A stretch of 64,000 nucleotides of DNA from Siphlonurus alternatus (GCA_949825025.1 OX463785.1:11657971-11721970); one strand, 5' to 3'. Positions 13,475 through 26,155 are shown, counted from the stretch's first letter. Notes: generated by a model not told the origin, from the letters alone. A program made the numbers and translations.

Positions 13475-13840
13475 GTGTACAAGCTCGCCGGGGGATAATG
13501 AACTTGTAATAAACTTAATTTAAATATAAAAATCACAGATATTTTATTTTTGTATGGTTTTCATATTATAATAGTATTAATTAATTATATGTTTATAGTA
13601 CCGTCATTATAATTTACCAATCATTAATTGCATGATATATAGCCATTGTCACTATAGTGTCACTAAAGCTCGCTAAGTGAGATACGAAACTCCCTTTAAC
13701 AATGATTTCTCTATGTTGCATAATATATAGTACGATAATTTAACAGAGATGATTTTATAATTTACTTATCATTTCGTGTGGTTTGTGATATCACTTTCAA
13801 TGTGTTTCGATTCTACAACATACACACTTACATACTACAC

Positions 13841-14098
13841 CAGAGACCCTACAGAGACCTCCGTGTCTTTTGGCCAGAATTTGATCAGAGCTTCACTGTA
13901 ACTGAGGGTGGCGGCGCTGCTAAATGTTCAGCACGGAGCACGGCCCGGTTCTTAGTGGCTAAAATTGCCTGCGCAGCCAGTAAGAACCGGGCCGTGCCGC
14001 TGCGATTCAGTGGCGCCGCCACTCTCAGTTACAGTGAAGCTCGGCCAAGCTGGTCAAATTTCTGTCCATAAGACATGGAGGTCTCTGTAGGGTCTCTG
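13841..14098. mobile_element. MULE-like foldback MITE with 9-bp duplication
   Basis: Terminal inverted repeats start CAGAGACCCTACAGAGACCT and extend imperfectly through most of the 258-bp element, which is much GC-richer than its surroundings. ATACTACAC occurs directly on both sides (13832-13840, 14099-14107). A 9-bp duplication is typical of Mutator-like transposons. Confidence 0.75.
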
Positions 14099-14876
14099 AT
14101 ACTACACGTACACTACTACGTACATACTTAATCTATTGCTTAATTATTATTATAGAAATTGAATTACAGTGAAAATGAAACCGAGTGTTTAAAAAAAAAA
14201 AATCTAAAAGTTTTATTTCTTCAGTGCAACTCCCTTAATTACTACAACTGCATGTAGCATATCGCAGAAGATGACCAATTACTTTACATGTGTATGATAT
14301 ACGTCAGACTAGAAAATAAAAAGCACATAAACGTCTATTTTTAGTCCATGTTTGAAGCTGTGCATCAGTCCAGTCGGGTTTAAATAAATATTATTTATTT
14401 TTGTAACATCTCATATAATTTTTATTAGAGTTTTTCCATTTGCAATCTGCATTTTTCTTATTTGCATTTCAAAGGAGGAAACAGAATTTAGTCAATTTTG
14501 CAAGATATAATGATATTCACATTTCTCCTGTTTAAAAAAATGAAGCCAGAATTATAATCAAGTACTCCAGCTGTATATTTATGCAAGAGGTTTTATTATG
14601 AGACGATTATTTGCGTATTTTAAATTATTTATTTCAATTATTTAATATTGTTTCCATGGATATTCCACCTTTTTTCAAGATTTTTATAAAAGATGAAGTT
14701 ACTTATTTTCAGGTATCTTAATTATTTCAGAGGAATTTGAATCCTAAGCTAAGAGATGTTAAGATGCAGCTTTCACTGTTCAACATAAATTGTTCTCATA
14801 CTGTGTACCTTAATATAATTGAAATAAACAGCATACCATTATATAAAAATTTAATATATCTTTAATTTTATTTTAA

Positions 14877-15290
14877 GGGCATTGGGTGTAGCACCGGTAG
14901 TTGGCAACACTGACGTATCTTCACCATGTTAATTTTTGATGATGATTGCTCCTCGGAGTAATTTTTATGCTAGAGCTAAGCTGATTGCTGTAGTATCAAG
15001 ATAATTTTCAGCCCAAGTGCACAATTTGGCTAAATAAAGCCTGATTTAAAGAAAAGTATTTTTTTTTATATTTTAGAAAAATGCATGTAAATTTAAAAAA
15101 TTACTAAAAATTACTTTTCTTTAAATCAGGCTTTATTTAGCCAAATTGTGCACTTGGGCTACTAATTATCTTGATACTACAGCAATCAGCTTAGCTCTAG
15201 CATAAAAATTACTCCGAGGAGCAATGATCAAAAATTAACATGGTGAAGATATGTCAGTGTTGCCAACTACCGGTGCTACACCCAATGCCC
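14877..15290. mobile_element. foldback MITE, family C full copy
   Basis: Ends GGGCATTGGGTGTAGCACCG and its reverse complement; arms of about 180 bp around an A/T loop. Confidence 0.78.
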
Positions 15291-15907
15291 ATTTATATTA
15301 CGTTATAAGAAAGCTTTAGCAAGCTCAGAGGCTCATCTGAAAAGTATATTTTTTTTGTGGAACAAGTAGTAAAACTCCCAAAATCTTTTAAATGGCTCCT
15401 TGTTAAATTATTCTTAGCTTATTTGCTTAGTAATGATGAGTAATATTTTGACTGAATTTGATATGTTATTTACATTATTTTTATTAGAGACGAAGTGCTT
15501 GGGTGCATGGCTGTTTGGCCTATTCTAAAAAACGGATCAAGATGAAGAAGTTATTATAAGAGACGACTTTATTATGTTTTCCTTCTTTATTATTTAATTG
15601 AAGGGTTGCTATATGCTTGACTTACCTGTTGCATTTTTTTTTTATATAGGACTGATGTGTTAGTATCACCTGACGCCAACTGTTATTTATAATTTAAGGT
15701 GGGAAATATAATATAAAAAAAAAATACAGCTTAGGAATCATCATTATATTGCATTATTATCTCAGCTTCGTATAATTGTAATGCCTCAAAATGACTGATT
15801 CGATTAATCTTTAAGTAGTCATTAATATAACACATTTCCTTGCTTGTCAATTAACTGAGAAGTAATCAAAACTGTATTTTGAAATTAACTTGCACTCTCA
15901 TGCATGA

Positions 15908-16144
15908 GAGTATTTTTTTTATATTTTAGAAAAATGCATGTAAATTTAAAAAATTACTAAAAAAATACTTTTCTTTAAATCAGGCTTTATTTAGCCAAAT
16001 TGTGCTCTTGGGCTACTAATTATTTTGATACTACAGCAATCAGCTTAGCTCTAGCATAAAAATTAATCCGAGGAGCAAGGATAAAAAATTAACATGGTGA
16101 AGATACGTCAGTGTTGACAACTACCGGTGCTACACCCAATGCCC
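15908..16144. mobile_element. half copy of MITE family C
   Basis: Loop and right arm of 14877-15290 only (ends CGGTGCTACACCCAATGCCC); the left arm is absent, so it cannot fold back. Confidence 0.72.
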
Positions 16145-16756
16145 TTAAAACTAAAATGAAACATCACACAAACAAAATTAATGATCTCTCACTCTCTCTG
16201 ACAACTGACAAATATTTAATAGCTATATGACCATTTTAAAACTAGAGTAAAAAACAATACGATTACGAAATATTGACGTTTTTTTAAATTTAAACTTGCA
16301 TGAACTAAATAACTTCTTTCAAAAACATATAGCAAAGAAATGAATAATAATTATTCAAATGCATATTTATAAAGTTTTTAAATTTAGACGCATTCTAATT
16401 AGCCTATTTATTTTAAGTTCAAGTTTAAAAACTAATTTTACTATATTTTCACACTAGTAGTATTATTTTTGACTTAACAAAACAAATATTTTGCAAACAT
16501 TGTGCCAGCACATCTCGGCCTACGTCTCGAGGTAAAATAGCTTTTCAACACACGTGTTCGTACTCGTGTATAACAGAGTTTACATGGATCGTGCAAACTT
16601 CTTGAGAATATTTAATATAATAGTGTCCATGCCATCAAATAGGTTCTCCTTCATTATATTTGTTAGGTGACACGAAGAATTCATTTTTTTTTTATATATA
16701 CAATTCAAATTTTCAGCTCGCGGTGGGTTAATGGGTATAGGGATAAGGTAGGCAAT

Positions 16757-16758
<2 letters not shown>

Positions 16759-16806
<48 letters not shown>
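16759..16806. repeat. (TA)n microsatellite
   Basis: About 48 bp of TA repeats next to a degenerate SINE copy. Confidence 0.9.
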
Positions 16807-16816
<10 letters not shown>

Positions 16817-16844
16817 ATTCTATGGTTATTACGGCCTTTATAGC

Positions 16845-16905
16845 TGTTAAGCATCCCAGCATTTACTGAGGTGAGACTGGGGGAACCGTCGAAAACCTCA
16901 GTTAT
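16845..16905 (+). mobile_element. degenerate copy of the SINE central domain
   Basis: GCATCCCAGCATTTACTGAG, then GGGGGAACCGTCGAAAACCT and CAGTTATGACGGAC, parallel to the central domain at 18740-18800. Lies beside a (TA)n tract. Confidence 0.45.
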
Positions 16906-17434
16906 GACGGACACCTCTGAGCTACTTTTGATCAATGGACCAAAGCGATGTCCAAAGTCTGGGAAACTACAAAAAAATGCATCACAATTAAATTAAAAAT
17001 AATTTTAAATTTAATTAAAATCGTTTAAATGTAATTAATGAAATTGATAGCAAACTTAAGATAGTATTTTTTAATAATCAAATAACGTCGTTTAAAATAG
17101 TTTGTAAGTTTTCTGTTTAGACTTTCATCATTCAAGTACGTACTTTACCACGCAGTTTACTGCCCCCTTCAACCCCCAAGCATGTTTTATGTCGATGTTT
17201 TAACATAAACTTTCGTGTCCTGCGTTACTGCAACGTCAAATTATGTACAGACAGGAATTTGTTGATACATTAAACCATGTAGGATAACGTGGGTTAAATT
17301 GAATTATTTTTATGTACAAAATTCGTCAAAAAGAGTGGGATTTTGGTGCAATGTTTCTATTTAAAATTGGCTGCGACTTTACTGACTTTTCTCATGAATT
17401 GCAAAACAAAAGTGTTTGAAAATTAGTACAATGG

Positions 17435-17439
<5 letters not shown>

Positions 17440-17469
<30 letters not shown>
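17440..17469. repeat. poly-A tract
   Basis: About 30 consecutive A; no element could be assigned to it. Confidence 0.9.
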
Positions 17470-17471
<2 letters not shown>

Positions 17472-17486
17472 TGAAATAAATATATT

Positions 17487-17647
17487 GTGGGTGCGATTCA
17501 CAAAGCAGTTAGCCAGGTTTCCGTTTAGCTTAACCACGTTTAACTATACCTGTTAAATCCTGTTTTACGTGTCAAAACACCTAGTTAAACGTGGTTAAGT
17601 TAAACGTGGTTAGAAACTTAGCTAACTTCTTCGTGAATCGCGCCCAT
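17487..17647. mobile_element. MITE family D, copy 1
   Basis: Ends GGGTGCGATTCAC / GTGAATCGCGCCC with paired interior blocks GGTTAAGTTAAACGTGG / CCACGTTTAAC. Second copy at 52365-52508. Confidence 0.7.
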
Positions 17648-18578
17648 TATGCTTTTTGCACAGTTTTATGGAAAGAAAGTTGTATTTAACATAAAAATGT
17701 CGTAATTTTATTATTCTTACACTTGTTAATGTTGTAATTAATAGTGAAATCTTAAAATTATAATTTTTAAATACTATTATCATAATTTAATAACGCAATG
17801 CGACCGATAATAAAGTTTATCATTATTATGATTCACCAACTTTCAACACTGATTTCATTAGTGCAAGATAATTGTTAGAAAATACAAAATATGATAATTG
17901 GGCGTACTTAATTTAAGACGACTCTGAGATTAGATTAAACGATGTGTACATTTAATTTTAATTTGAGATACCACAGATATCGGCTCATCATCAAAGTGAA
18001 CACATTTCGTGTGCAACTTTTATGAAGTAATCGAATAATTTTTACACACCTTGCAAAGGTCCTATCACAATCCAGCTGTGTTGAATGATGATTAGCCTCA
18101 GTTACTTCAGAGTCATAGAATTAATTAGTATAGGAATTAAATGAAATAAACTTTGAAATTTCCTAAAACCTATTAAGTTATTTCTGGTTTGAGCAAATTC
18201 AAGTGGGTGGTTTTTTCACAACAGCTCCATTTCTGGTTTCCGCTCATAAGACTACATGTTAAACTTCTACCTCAATGTTTTTGAGACTAACAAAACGGAT
18301 CCACTTCAAAATTTTCATGACACCCCAATTATTGATGAGGAGTTCAAAGTCCTCTGCAAGGAGGTCGATTCTAAGATCTCAATCAACTGAGATTAATCTT
18401 TAGAAGGCACATTTTTTTCAAGAATTTTTGAAAGACATCTGCAGTAATACATTTTTTGTCTCCTATAGTTTGTTGGTTTTGGGTGCATAATAATAAAAGC
18501 GCGCGTGAGTTATATATTCCGCGTCTATAAAATATATACAGAATATTACAGCAAAGAATATTCATATACCTAACGTAT

Positions 18579-18592
18579 AATCTATATAATAT
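18579..18592. repeat. target-site duplication of the SINE, left copy
   Basis: AATCTATATAATAT, repeated exactly at 19010-19023. Confidence 0.75.
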
Positions 18593-19009
18593 TTTTTTTA
18601 AATTTTTAATCAAACCCTATTGGGTACTTCTATTTACTAATTACATATATAATACTTTGAAACCCCGAACCTTCCGAAACCCTAACTTGAGCGTTTCGTG
18701 GGCTCTTTCGGAACGGGGGCGGCCACGGCCTTGCAAATCCATCCCGGCATTTGCCTGCGGCTGAGGGAAACGTGGAAACCTCAGCCAGGATGGACGTTAC
18801 AGCTTTTGTCAATGAACCGGAAGTGCAATGGTCCAAAGCCAGGGGAACCACATAGTGGAAAAGCGCAACGATTTACCCCTGGGTGGGAAACGTGGTTTTT
18901 GTTGAAAATGGTCACCTATCCAACTACTAACCACGCGCGGCGTTGCTTGACTTCGGTGATCTGATATCTGATGAGACCCGGTCAAGCGCACTGCGCCACA
19001 CCTCCCACT
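18593..19009 (-). mobile_element. 5S rRNA-derived SINE
   Basis: Read on the minus strand it begins GTGGGAGGTGTGGCGCAG and has a 5S rRNA-like head: GATCACCGAAGTCAAGCAAC followed by GTGGTTAGTAGTTGGATAGG, the internal promoter region of 5S genes. A central domain (GCATTTGCC / GGGAAACGTGGAAACC, in plus orientation) and an A-rich tail follow. Flanked by a 14-bp direct repeat, AATCTATATAATAT, at 18579-18592 and 19010-19023. Open frames over it are artefacts. Confidence 0.8.
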
Positions 19010-19023
19010 AATCTATATAATAT
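19010..19023. repeat. target-site duplication of the SINE, right copy
   Basis: AATCTATATAATAT, matching 18579-18592. Confidence 0.75.
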
Positions 19024-20747
19024 ATTTTCTAGTTATTATTATTAAATAATTTAATTGAAATCATTTATTCCTTTGGTAAAATATACTTCAGAACAATCTC
19101 CCTGGTTCTGTTGTATATGATGCGTGTAGTTTTAGTATACATAAATTATATCGTTAATTATTTAATTTTATTTAAATATAACATAAAAAAATACTTCGTA
19201 AATTATTAATCGAACAAATTTAAATATTAGTTTCGTGTAATATTTTAATGTTAAAAAAAATGATTACTAAAGTAATTGCTAGAATATATTTAGATAATAA
19301 TTAATTATTTTCTCCTTTATTTACTCGTTCATTTATAAATATGTTTAAAATTGGCACTATATTTTATTATAATTAATTTACTCTCAAAACAAAAGTCCTG
19401 TAAAACAGAACAAAAATTAATTAAAACGCAATTAACATCGCAATTATTGATTTAATTGACCTTTTGATAATTAATAATATAAAATTAAACTCTTGTTAGC
19501 TTGGTCTCGTCTGAATGAGAATTTGGGTTGGCAGTCTACGTAGTTGTTAGGCCAAGGGCATGATACAAAATTAGCGAAATGTACCAATAAGACGGAACCT
19601 TCATAGACATGCGAAACTTGGCCGAGCCCTTTGACATAAGCCTTGAAAAAAAAGAAGAAGCTAAGGGGTCTATAATACACACAGACAGGATACGTTAAAA
19701 GTTGACACTAAGTTCGAATCTTTTAATAAGATTAACTTCTTTGGCTAACATTTAAAAAAAGAAAAACAGGTGGATTTAAAGCTAATTCTTTGTTTTAAAA
19801 ACTATAAATTTCTCTAACTTTTACTTTTATGTATTTCGTATGCATCCTTCCGTAATATTATAATTAGAATAATAATAGTACTGGATTATTATATATTATG
19901 ATAATTAAAACATTGTTTTTGTGTTTTCAAGCATTAATTTTTGTTTTAAATAGAAGAGTTCAATGAACTCTTAGGTTTAAAAAAAACTTTTTTATAATCT
20001 TAGGAAAAAACTACTCTCAGACTTACGGTACGGATGCAAAAAAAAAAAAAAAAGGGAAGTGCACTAAATGTAATTTAACTATGAAATGCCGTTGCTGTAT
20101 TATATATTTTGTTTTAGCTTATAACAATAGTACTTTTTACTGTAATAAATTTTCATTATCAGACCTTAAAATAATGGTACGCAACAATCTAATCATTTGA
20201 TAAAAATATTTAAATTATGTAAAAATATAATGCATAAAAATTAAAATGAATTATAACGCATGTTTATTTTTTTAAAATATTTATTTCACATAATTTACAC
20301 ACAACATCTTGCGCCAAAAAAAAAAAAAAAAAAATAAATAATAATAAAAAAAAATTATGAAAAATATTTGTAAAAAACAAACAAATAATTAAAATGTATA
20401 TTTTTATAAATAATTACTTAAAAATTTAATAAAAAATTACAAACATTTATCAAATAAAATATTGACAGATGATATTGACTGACGAATTATAATACATTAA
20501 CTTAATTTAAGCAAATTAATTTACATACTATCGTGTGAACATATTATTTTAAATTACCTTCAATTCACATTGATTCTTTTTTTTTTTTAATTTGGCTATA
20601 CACATTGTTGTTTCTTTTTATTTGTTTCGTTTTTTTTTTTTTAACTTCCTAATTGATTTTTACCGGGCCGAAGCTTGAGAATAGTTCGAGCTGCTGCCGT
20701 CGAGTTCTTTTGTTTTTTTCACCTCTAAAACAATCACCCCACGAGAT

Positions 20748-20767
20748 CACGTGACTACGTGACGTCA
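20748..20767. promoter_or_regulatory. E-box plus CRE pair
   Basis: CACGTG (20748-20753) followed by TGACGTCA (20760-20767) in a GC-richer patch (20660-20780). Pattern match only. Confidence 0.3.
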
Positions 20768-23700
20768 CCAAATTAGGGAAATACGTTGACGATCAAACTA
20801 CAAAATTGGAAATTTGTGCAAGTACCTTAAAGTGCGTTTTTTTTTTTTTTTTTTGATGCAATTATTTTAATAATTAAAAAAATATATGAAAAAAACTACA
20901 AGAACAAGACTAAAATTTACCAATAAAGGTTAATTTAAACGTTTATAAATACGAAAAGATATATCTTATCAGAAAGGTGCAAACTTCTTTTGCATCAAGG
21001 CTCGGTCTCTAGATATCTAAAAATATAATAAAATTTGAATGCTTCGGAAAACTGCATACAAAAGTCAACCTATAATATTATTAATCAATTTTATTGTCAC
21101 ATCTTATCAGATTTATTATTGCACTTTTTTCAAATCCGCAGTGCATTTTTTGTTGCCATATGCATGTATTCAATTTTTATTTCCTGTTAGTTTCTTATTT
21201 TTTTTTATAACAGATTTTTTTTATGTAATTCAATAAAAAAATTAATAAAGTTTATATTATAATTAACAAATTATGCAGATATAAGCTTCTTATCTGAACT
21301 CATATAATTATCAGAGTAAAATTGCTATTTTTAAAATTATCAATGTGCAATGTTGATACTTTCAATCATCCATGAATTTATAGTTTATTATTAACTCGCA
21401 ATTCAATCACTAAAACCTGAATCGAATCAATTATTATTTCTGTTACGTCTATTTTTATTCTTAGCTTTGATAGAGGTTATTGATCTTTCTTGATATCCTA
21501 AACTCTCTGACGATTCTTTTTTTAAAAATTAAATTAAAATTAAGCATATTATATACACTTAAAAATTGTTAGTATAGGTACCTTTACCATAAAATATTTT
21601 ATTTTATTTATAATTTATAATCAATATTACATAAGATTTATGTGATTACTTACTTTAATAAATTTCTCTATAAATAATTTTAAACAAAAAAATTACATAA
21701 AATTTCATACTTTAATTAATCACATAATAAAAATTTTATTACTACATTATAAAAAATTGATAAAAAAAATAATTTCTTCTTTACTATAGGATTTTACATA
21801 GGGTTGGTATAAATAATCTAAGGTTAGCTCTACGATCGCCTAGTATAGCTCCTTGGCTCTCTCCCAGTCTCTCCAACACTTGGGGGTATTCTTAGCTCAT
21901 CTCCCTACTCTAACCCCAGCCCACCCACCCCCTCCTTTCCAATACTCCCCCCCCCCTTAAGTTTTCCCTCCCTAGACGAGCGAGGAACGAACAACCTTGT
22001 AAAAAAAAAAACTGTCTCAACTTTTAAGGCTTAACCTGAGAAATTTGGACGAAAAATTCGCTACAACAGATTTTCTTCAAATTAATTTGGTGGACTCACA
22101 ACAATCGTCAAATTAGCTCGGAATTTTTTCGGAATTTTTTAACCGTTGGTTTAATTATAATTAATTTATTTAAATGAGAATTTTGTATCCTTCCAATGTT
22201 AAATTTGTTAATTAGCATTGCAAAAAAACTATACAACAGATTCTTTTACTTTTTTTTTTTACTAAAACCTAATTTTTTAGACTATTTTTCTGAATTGTTT
22301 TCATATATTTTGAACCGTGGCGATGATCGTTTCCTATATGTGATGAGAAATGTGGCAACGTTCTCAAGGACTGTTGTCACCACCCCCTCCTAAAAATTTA
22401 TGCTTATTCCAATGCAAACAGTGTTGCCACTATAGCCACGCCTCTTGACCTTGACAGACAAATTCTCAGGTTATACCTTAACCAAAGTACGGAGGAAACT
22501 TACATGTTGAAAAAAAATTTTTTTTTTAACAAGAACACTGTAAAAAAATGTAAGAGTAATGGGGGAAAAAATAAAATGCAATAAATTTAGCTGCTTAAAT
22601 ATTATTATGTTTTTCTACTCTTTTATTAAAAAAAATTATTTTTTTTTCAAACGCTGAGTAAACAAAGAAAAAAAAAATACAATTTTAGCATGGACTAAAG
22701 ATTGAATTAAGGCTAAAACTTATTGTATTACGATAATAAAATAAAAGACAATTATTGTACTGAATTATGCTTTTAATAGTATGTTTATAGAGGCAATAAA
22801 TCATAATAATCTAATAATATTTGCTTATTTTTACAATGTATTTGTTTTGTAATTATTTTATGTTTTAATTTCATAACAAAGTTGCAATAAAATTAAATGT
22901 TACATAAATTGGACTTGTTCCAATAATTATTATGTACATCGTCAGATCTTTGGACAGCCTGAAAGTTATCGGGTCGATTTTGTATAAAGAAACAAAGATA
23001 TGACAATTTTTTATTTTAGGGGGAAATATAATGAATTTCCCATTGTGAAAAAAAATATATTCTCCAAAAATAACGCTCACAAGAAGTAAATTTTGTGCTG
23101 TTCCTATTATCTAACGTGTAAAAATCATAAAAATCATTTGTTTAATATTTGTGTTACTTTTTGTATTCTAGCTATCTTTACGTACTTACTAATATTAGTA
23201 ATCATGATACAACTATGGATTAGCAATATTAAAAAGTACATAATATTTTTTTACAGTGAACTATATTAAAAAAGTATTAAAATAATTTTTATCTTCAGTC
23301 TTCTGATATATATGAACATGAAAAAGTGTCTTGAAAAAAGTACCAGATATTTCATGTCCCTTGCTCTTATATATCTACTTTTAAAATTAGTTTTTTAAAA
23401 GTTTTGTGTATATAGAAAAAAGTGGTGATATTTTTAATTGAAATTAATACTATAATACAAGGTCAAGGTTTTTATCTAAATATAAATACTTTTGAAACTA
23501 TTATAAATTTGTTTACATTTTGTCAATGTACGAAAATAAATTTTTAACATATGGCTTTACTGTCAGCTATAGAAAAGATGAAATAAAAAAAGAGTTGCTT
23601 TCAAAGCATCACAGGCACTTTCAATATCTTTCAGTCTCGGGTAGATTCAGGACAAGGATTAATTGATAGGAAAAAAAAATTGAAAGCTAAAAATAAATTC

Positions 23701-25229
23701 ACATAACGATTGATTTAAAACTTTGATTTTGCGAGGACATTTATTTGGATATGAGAATAAGTAGAACTTCATGCTTATTTTTTCTTTACGATTTATTTTT
23801 TTCTAATGTAAATTTAAAATTAATGTCATGTCGTACTCTACATGTGTTACATTGCTCTTTTTTTCACTTCTTGTCTCTTGCATTTTTTATTGAAAAAAAA
23901 AAACAACAAAAAAAACATGGCTTTAAAGTTGTTATGAAAGAGTGCACATGTTTGCAGTGTACGTGTTTAATTAAACCAATTAAAAAAGTAAGGTTGGTTG
24001 GTATTTTGAGGCAATTGACACATTTTGGTCATGTATGCCCCCCTATAATTATAAATTAAAAAATTAATGAGTGTGGTGTATATATAATATATATTTTCTT
24101 GAATATCATTCTCTAATATAAAAGGATTTGTAATTGATAAATAGATGTTTATAAAGCTAAATAAAGCTTTAAAGTGACATTTTTTAAATTAAATCATAAT
24201 GAAAGAAATCAAACAAATATTTAAAAGTACATTTTCCCTTGTATGGAAGGAAAGTCGTCATGCTTAGAGAATTCTGAAACAAAAACTTACCGCCAATTCA
24301 CTTTCAATTTGACAACTTGTTCCATCTATAGTGAAAGTGACGAACTAATAAGTCAATCAAGCCAGCTGACGTCACAGATTATCAAGTAGCTAACATAAAA
24401 GTGGGCGTGGAAGGATTTATATTAAGTTTTTAGCCGATTTCGTAAGTATAATTCTAAAAATAACTATTTTTATAACTATTTTTAAGTTAGTATAATGTTT
24501 TAGTAGTATATGTTCGTTCCAGTTCATCATTATATGTTTATATGAACGAAAAATCATTTCATCTTGAGGGGTCCATCTGTCACCACCACACACCCAAATA
24601 TTTTTTTTAACGTACAATCACTTTTTGGGGTCAGATACTTTCTATTTTATATATTTTAATGTTATTTATAAATTGAAACAATGATAATGGTATGCATATA
24701 GTAAATTGTAATTTCCTTTTCTGCTTCTTTAATTTATAATGCGCGTAAAAAAGATTCGAGTTTTGATAAATTGATTTTTTTTTTATTAGATGAGTCATAT
24801 ATTTTTTTATTATTTTTTTCAGTCCCCTCGTGTATGCACGTTTCAAGTGCATACGTCATTGGTCATTTTAACAAAGATAGTTGCATTTATGTAATGTTGT
24901 AGGATTATGTCATGATTTATATATAGAAGAGAAGAAGGTTGCTGCATCTCTCTGTATGGTATCAAACATTTAATTTAACCTTGACTAAATTGTTGTTTTC
25001 CTTGCTTTCTCATCTCTTCCAATGTTATTTGATATTTTTAGAGAATATCCTTGAATAAAAGCTCAAATATCTTGAGAACATTGTGAACTACATTTAATTT
25101 TTTACAGTCTATATAATGTCCTGGGAACGTAATAATGATTGTGTTTTTTATATAGGGAATCATTGACCTCATTTTTAATTGTTAATTGTTCAAAAGTGGT
25201 ACAGTTCTATACCATTTAAGATTTTACAG

Positions 25230-25289
25230 TGAGAGTTTATTCTTTTAATTAGTTGCTTCTAAGTGACTCTAAGGAGCAGTAAGTTTATG
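25230..25289 (+). other. candidate tmod 5' exon with tandem donors
   Basis: Two GTAAGT donors lie 11 nt apart at 25279 and 25290, about 0.7 kb upstream of exon 1. The first would give a non-coding leader with translation from 26021. The second retains an ATG at 25287-25289 joined in frame to exon 1, adding seven residues (MTSSTTK) before TM. The 5' limit is unknown; purely inferred. Confidence 0.3.
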
Positions 25290-25676
25290 GTAAGTTTCAG
25301 TGTAACATTGGCAAGACTCTAATAGCGGCACGTCTTTTCAGTTCTTGTAATTTACAGTTCTTGCGGTTGTAGTTTAAGGTTCTTTCACATATTATAGTCC
25401 AACTTTGTTAAGGAATCACGCCGCAATATACTTTTTCATTTTCGTGTTGGAAGACTGAAGCAAAAATTTATTTTAATACAGTACTTTTTGAATAATTCAC
25501 TGTGAAAAAGATTATTTACTTTTTAGTTTACTGCTACATATTAGTAAATGCGTAAAGATAGAATGCAAAACATGACTATTGCGTTAGAGCGTCCTCAATT
25601 TTGAGGGTGCTAGAGTGTTCAAAAAAATCTGTAAAATATTGACAATACAGTACATAAATCAATGTCTTTTATCTAC

Positions 25677-25887
25677 ATATCGTCCCTCGTCCGGAATAAT
25701 GAGCTATCTGCTTAACACGATTTTGTTGCAATAATGAGCTATCTACTGTTTCAGAGTAGTGCGAGCTGCAAGTAGCTATAACATAAAGCTTATAATTGCG
25801 CTCACCTGAATAGCAGATATAGCTCTTTATTGCAACGAAATCGTGGTAAGCAGATATAGCTCATTATTCCGGACGAGGGACAATATG
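25677..25887. mobile_element. MITE family E, copy 1, just upstream of tmod exon 1
   Basis: Ends TCGTCCCTCGTCCGGAATAA / TTATTCCGGACGAGGGACAA with internal repeats of TAATGAGCTATCTGC. Confidence 0.7.
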
Positions 25888-25999
25888 TAATGATAATAAA
25901 CACGAATGTTGTCCATTATAAAATTTGCCCTAATGATAAGTCCTCACCTACCATTTCAATGTGACGATGGTGCTCAATGTCGGTGCTCGTTTGTTGTAG

Positions 26000-26155
26000 A
26001 CTTCCTCCACCACCAAGACCATGACTAGCAGCAGCGGGCTGCGACGAATGTCCACCAAAGACATGACTGAGTTTGACGAGATGGACATGGACCAGCTGCT
26101 GGCCCAGCTCTCCACCGACGAGATCAACATGTTGGCCAGGGAGGTGGACCCTGAT
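26000..26155 (+). CDS. tmod: tmod exon 1 (first recognised coding exon)
   Basis: Acceptor TTGTTGTAG precedes 26000. The frame is open from the acceptor, so coding could begin in an upstream exon; the ATG at 26021 is the first in this exon. It encodes MTSSSGLRRMSTKDMTEFDE and continues to AREVDPD, the tropomyosin-binding N-terminal region. Donor GTGAGT, phase 0. Confidence 0.9.

Larger units (their letters stand above)
19024..25676. other. AT-rich DNA upstream of tmod
   Basis: Contains a GC-richer island at 19495-19665 with a 69-codon minus-strand frame, a CRE/E-box patch near 20750, a pyrimidine-rich stretch at 21840-21970 and a CRE at 24367-24374. No gene could be supported apart from the possible tmod leader at 25230-25289. 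Confidence 0.4.

Noticed and set aside
19471..19680. 69-codon minus-strand frame after a T-rich acceptor
   Set aside because: Two different frames look equally open and protein-like, so neither can be preferred; may be a decayed repeat.
24454..24485. Two MEF2-like sites (CTAAAAATAA and CTATTTTTAA) upstream of a muscle gene
   Set aside because: The motif is A/T-only apart from one base and is expected dozens of times in DNA of this composition.
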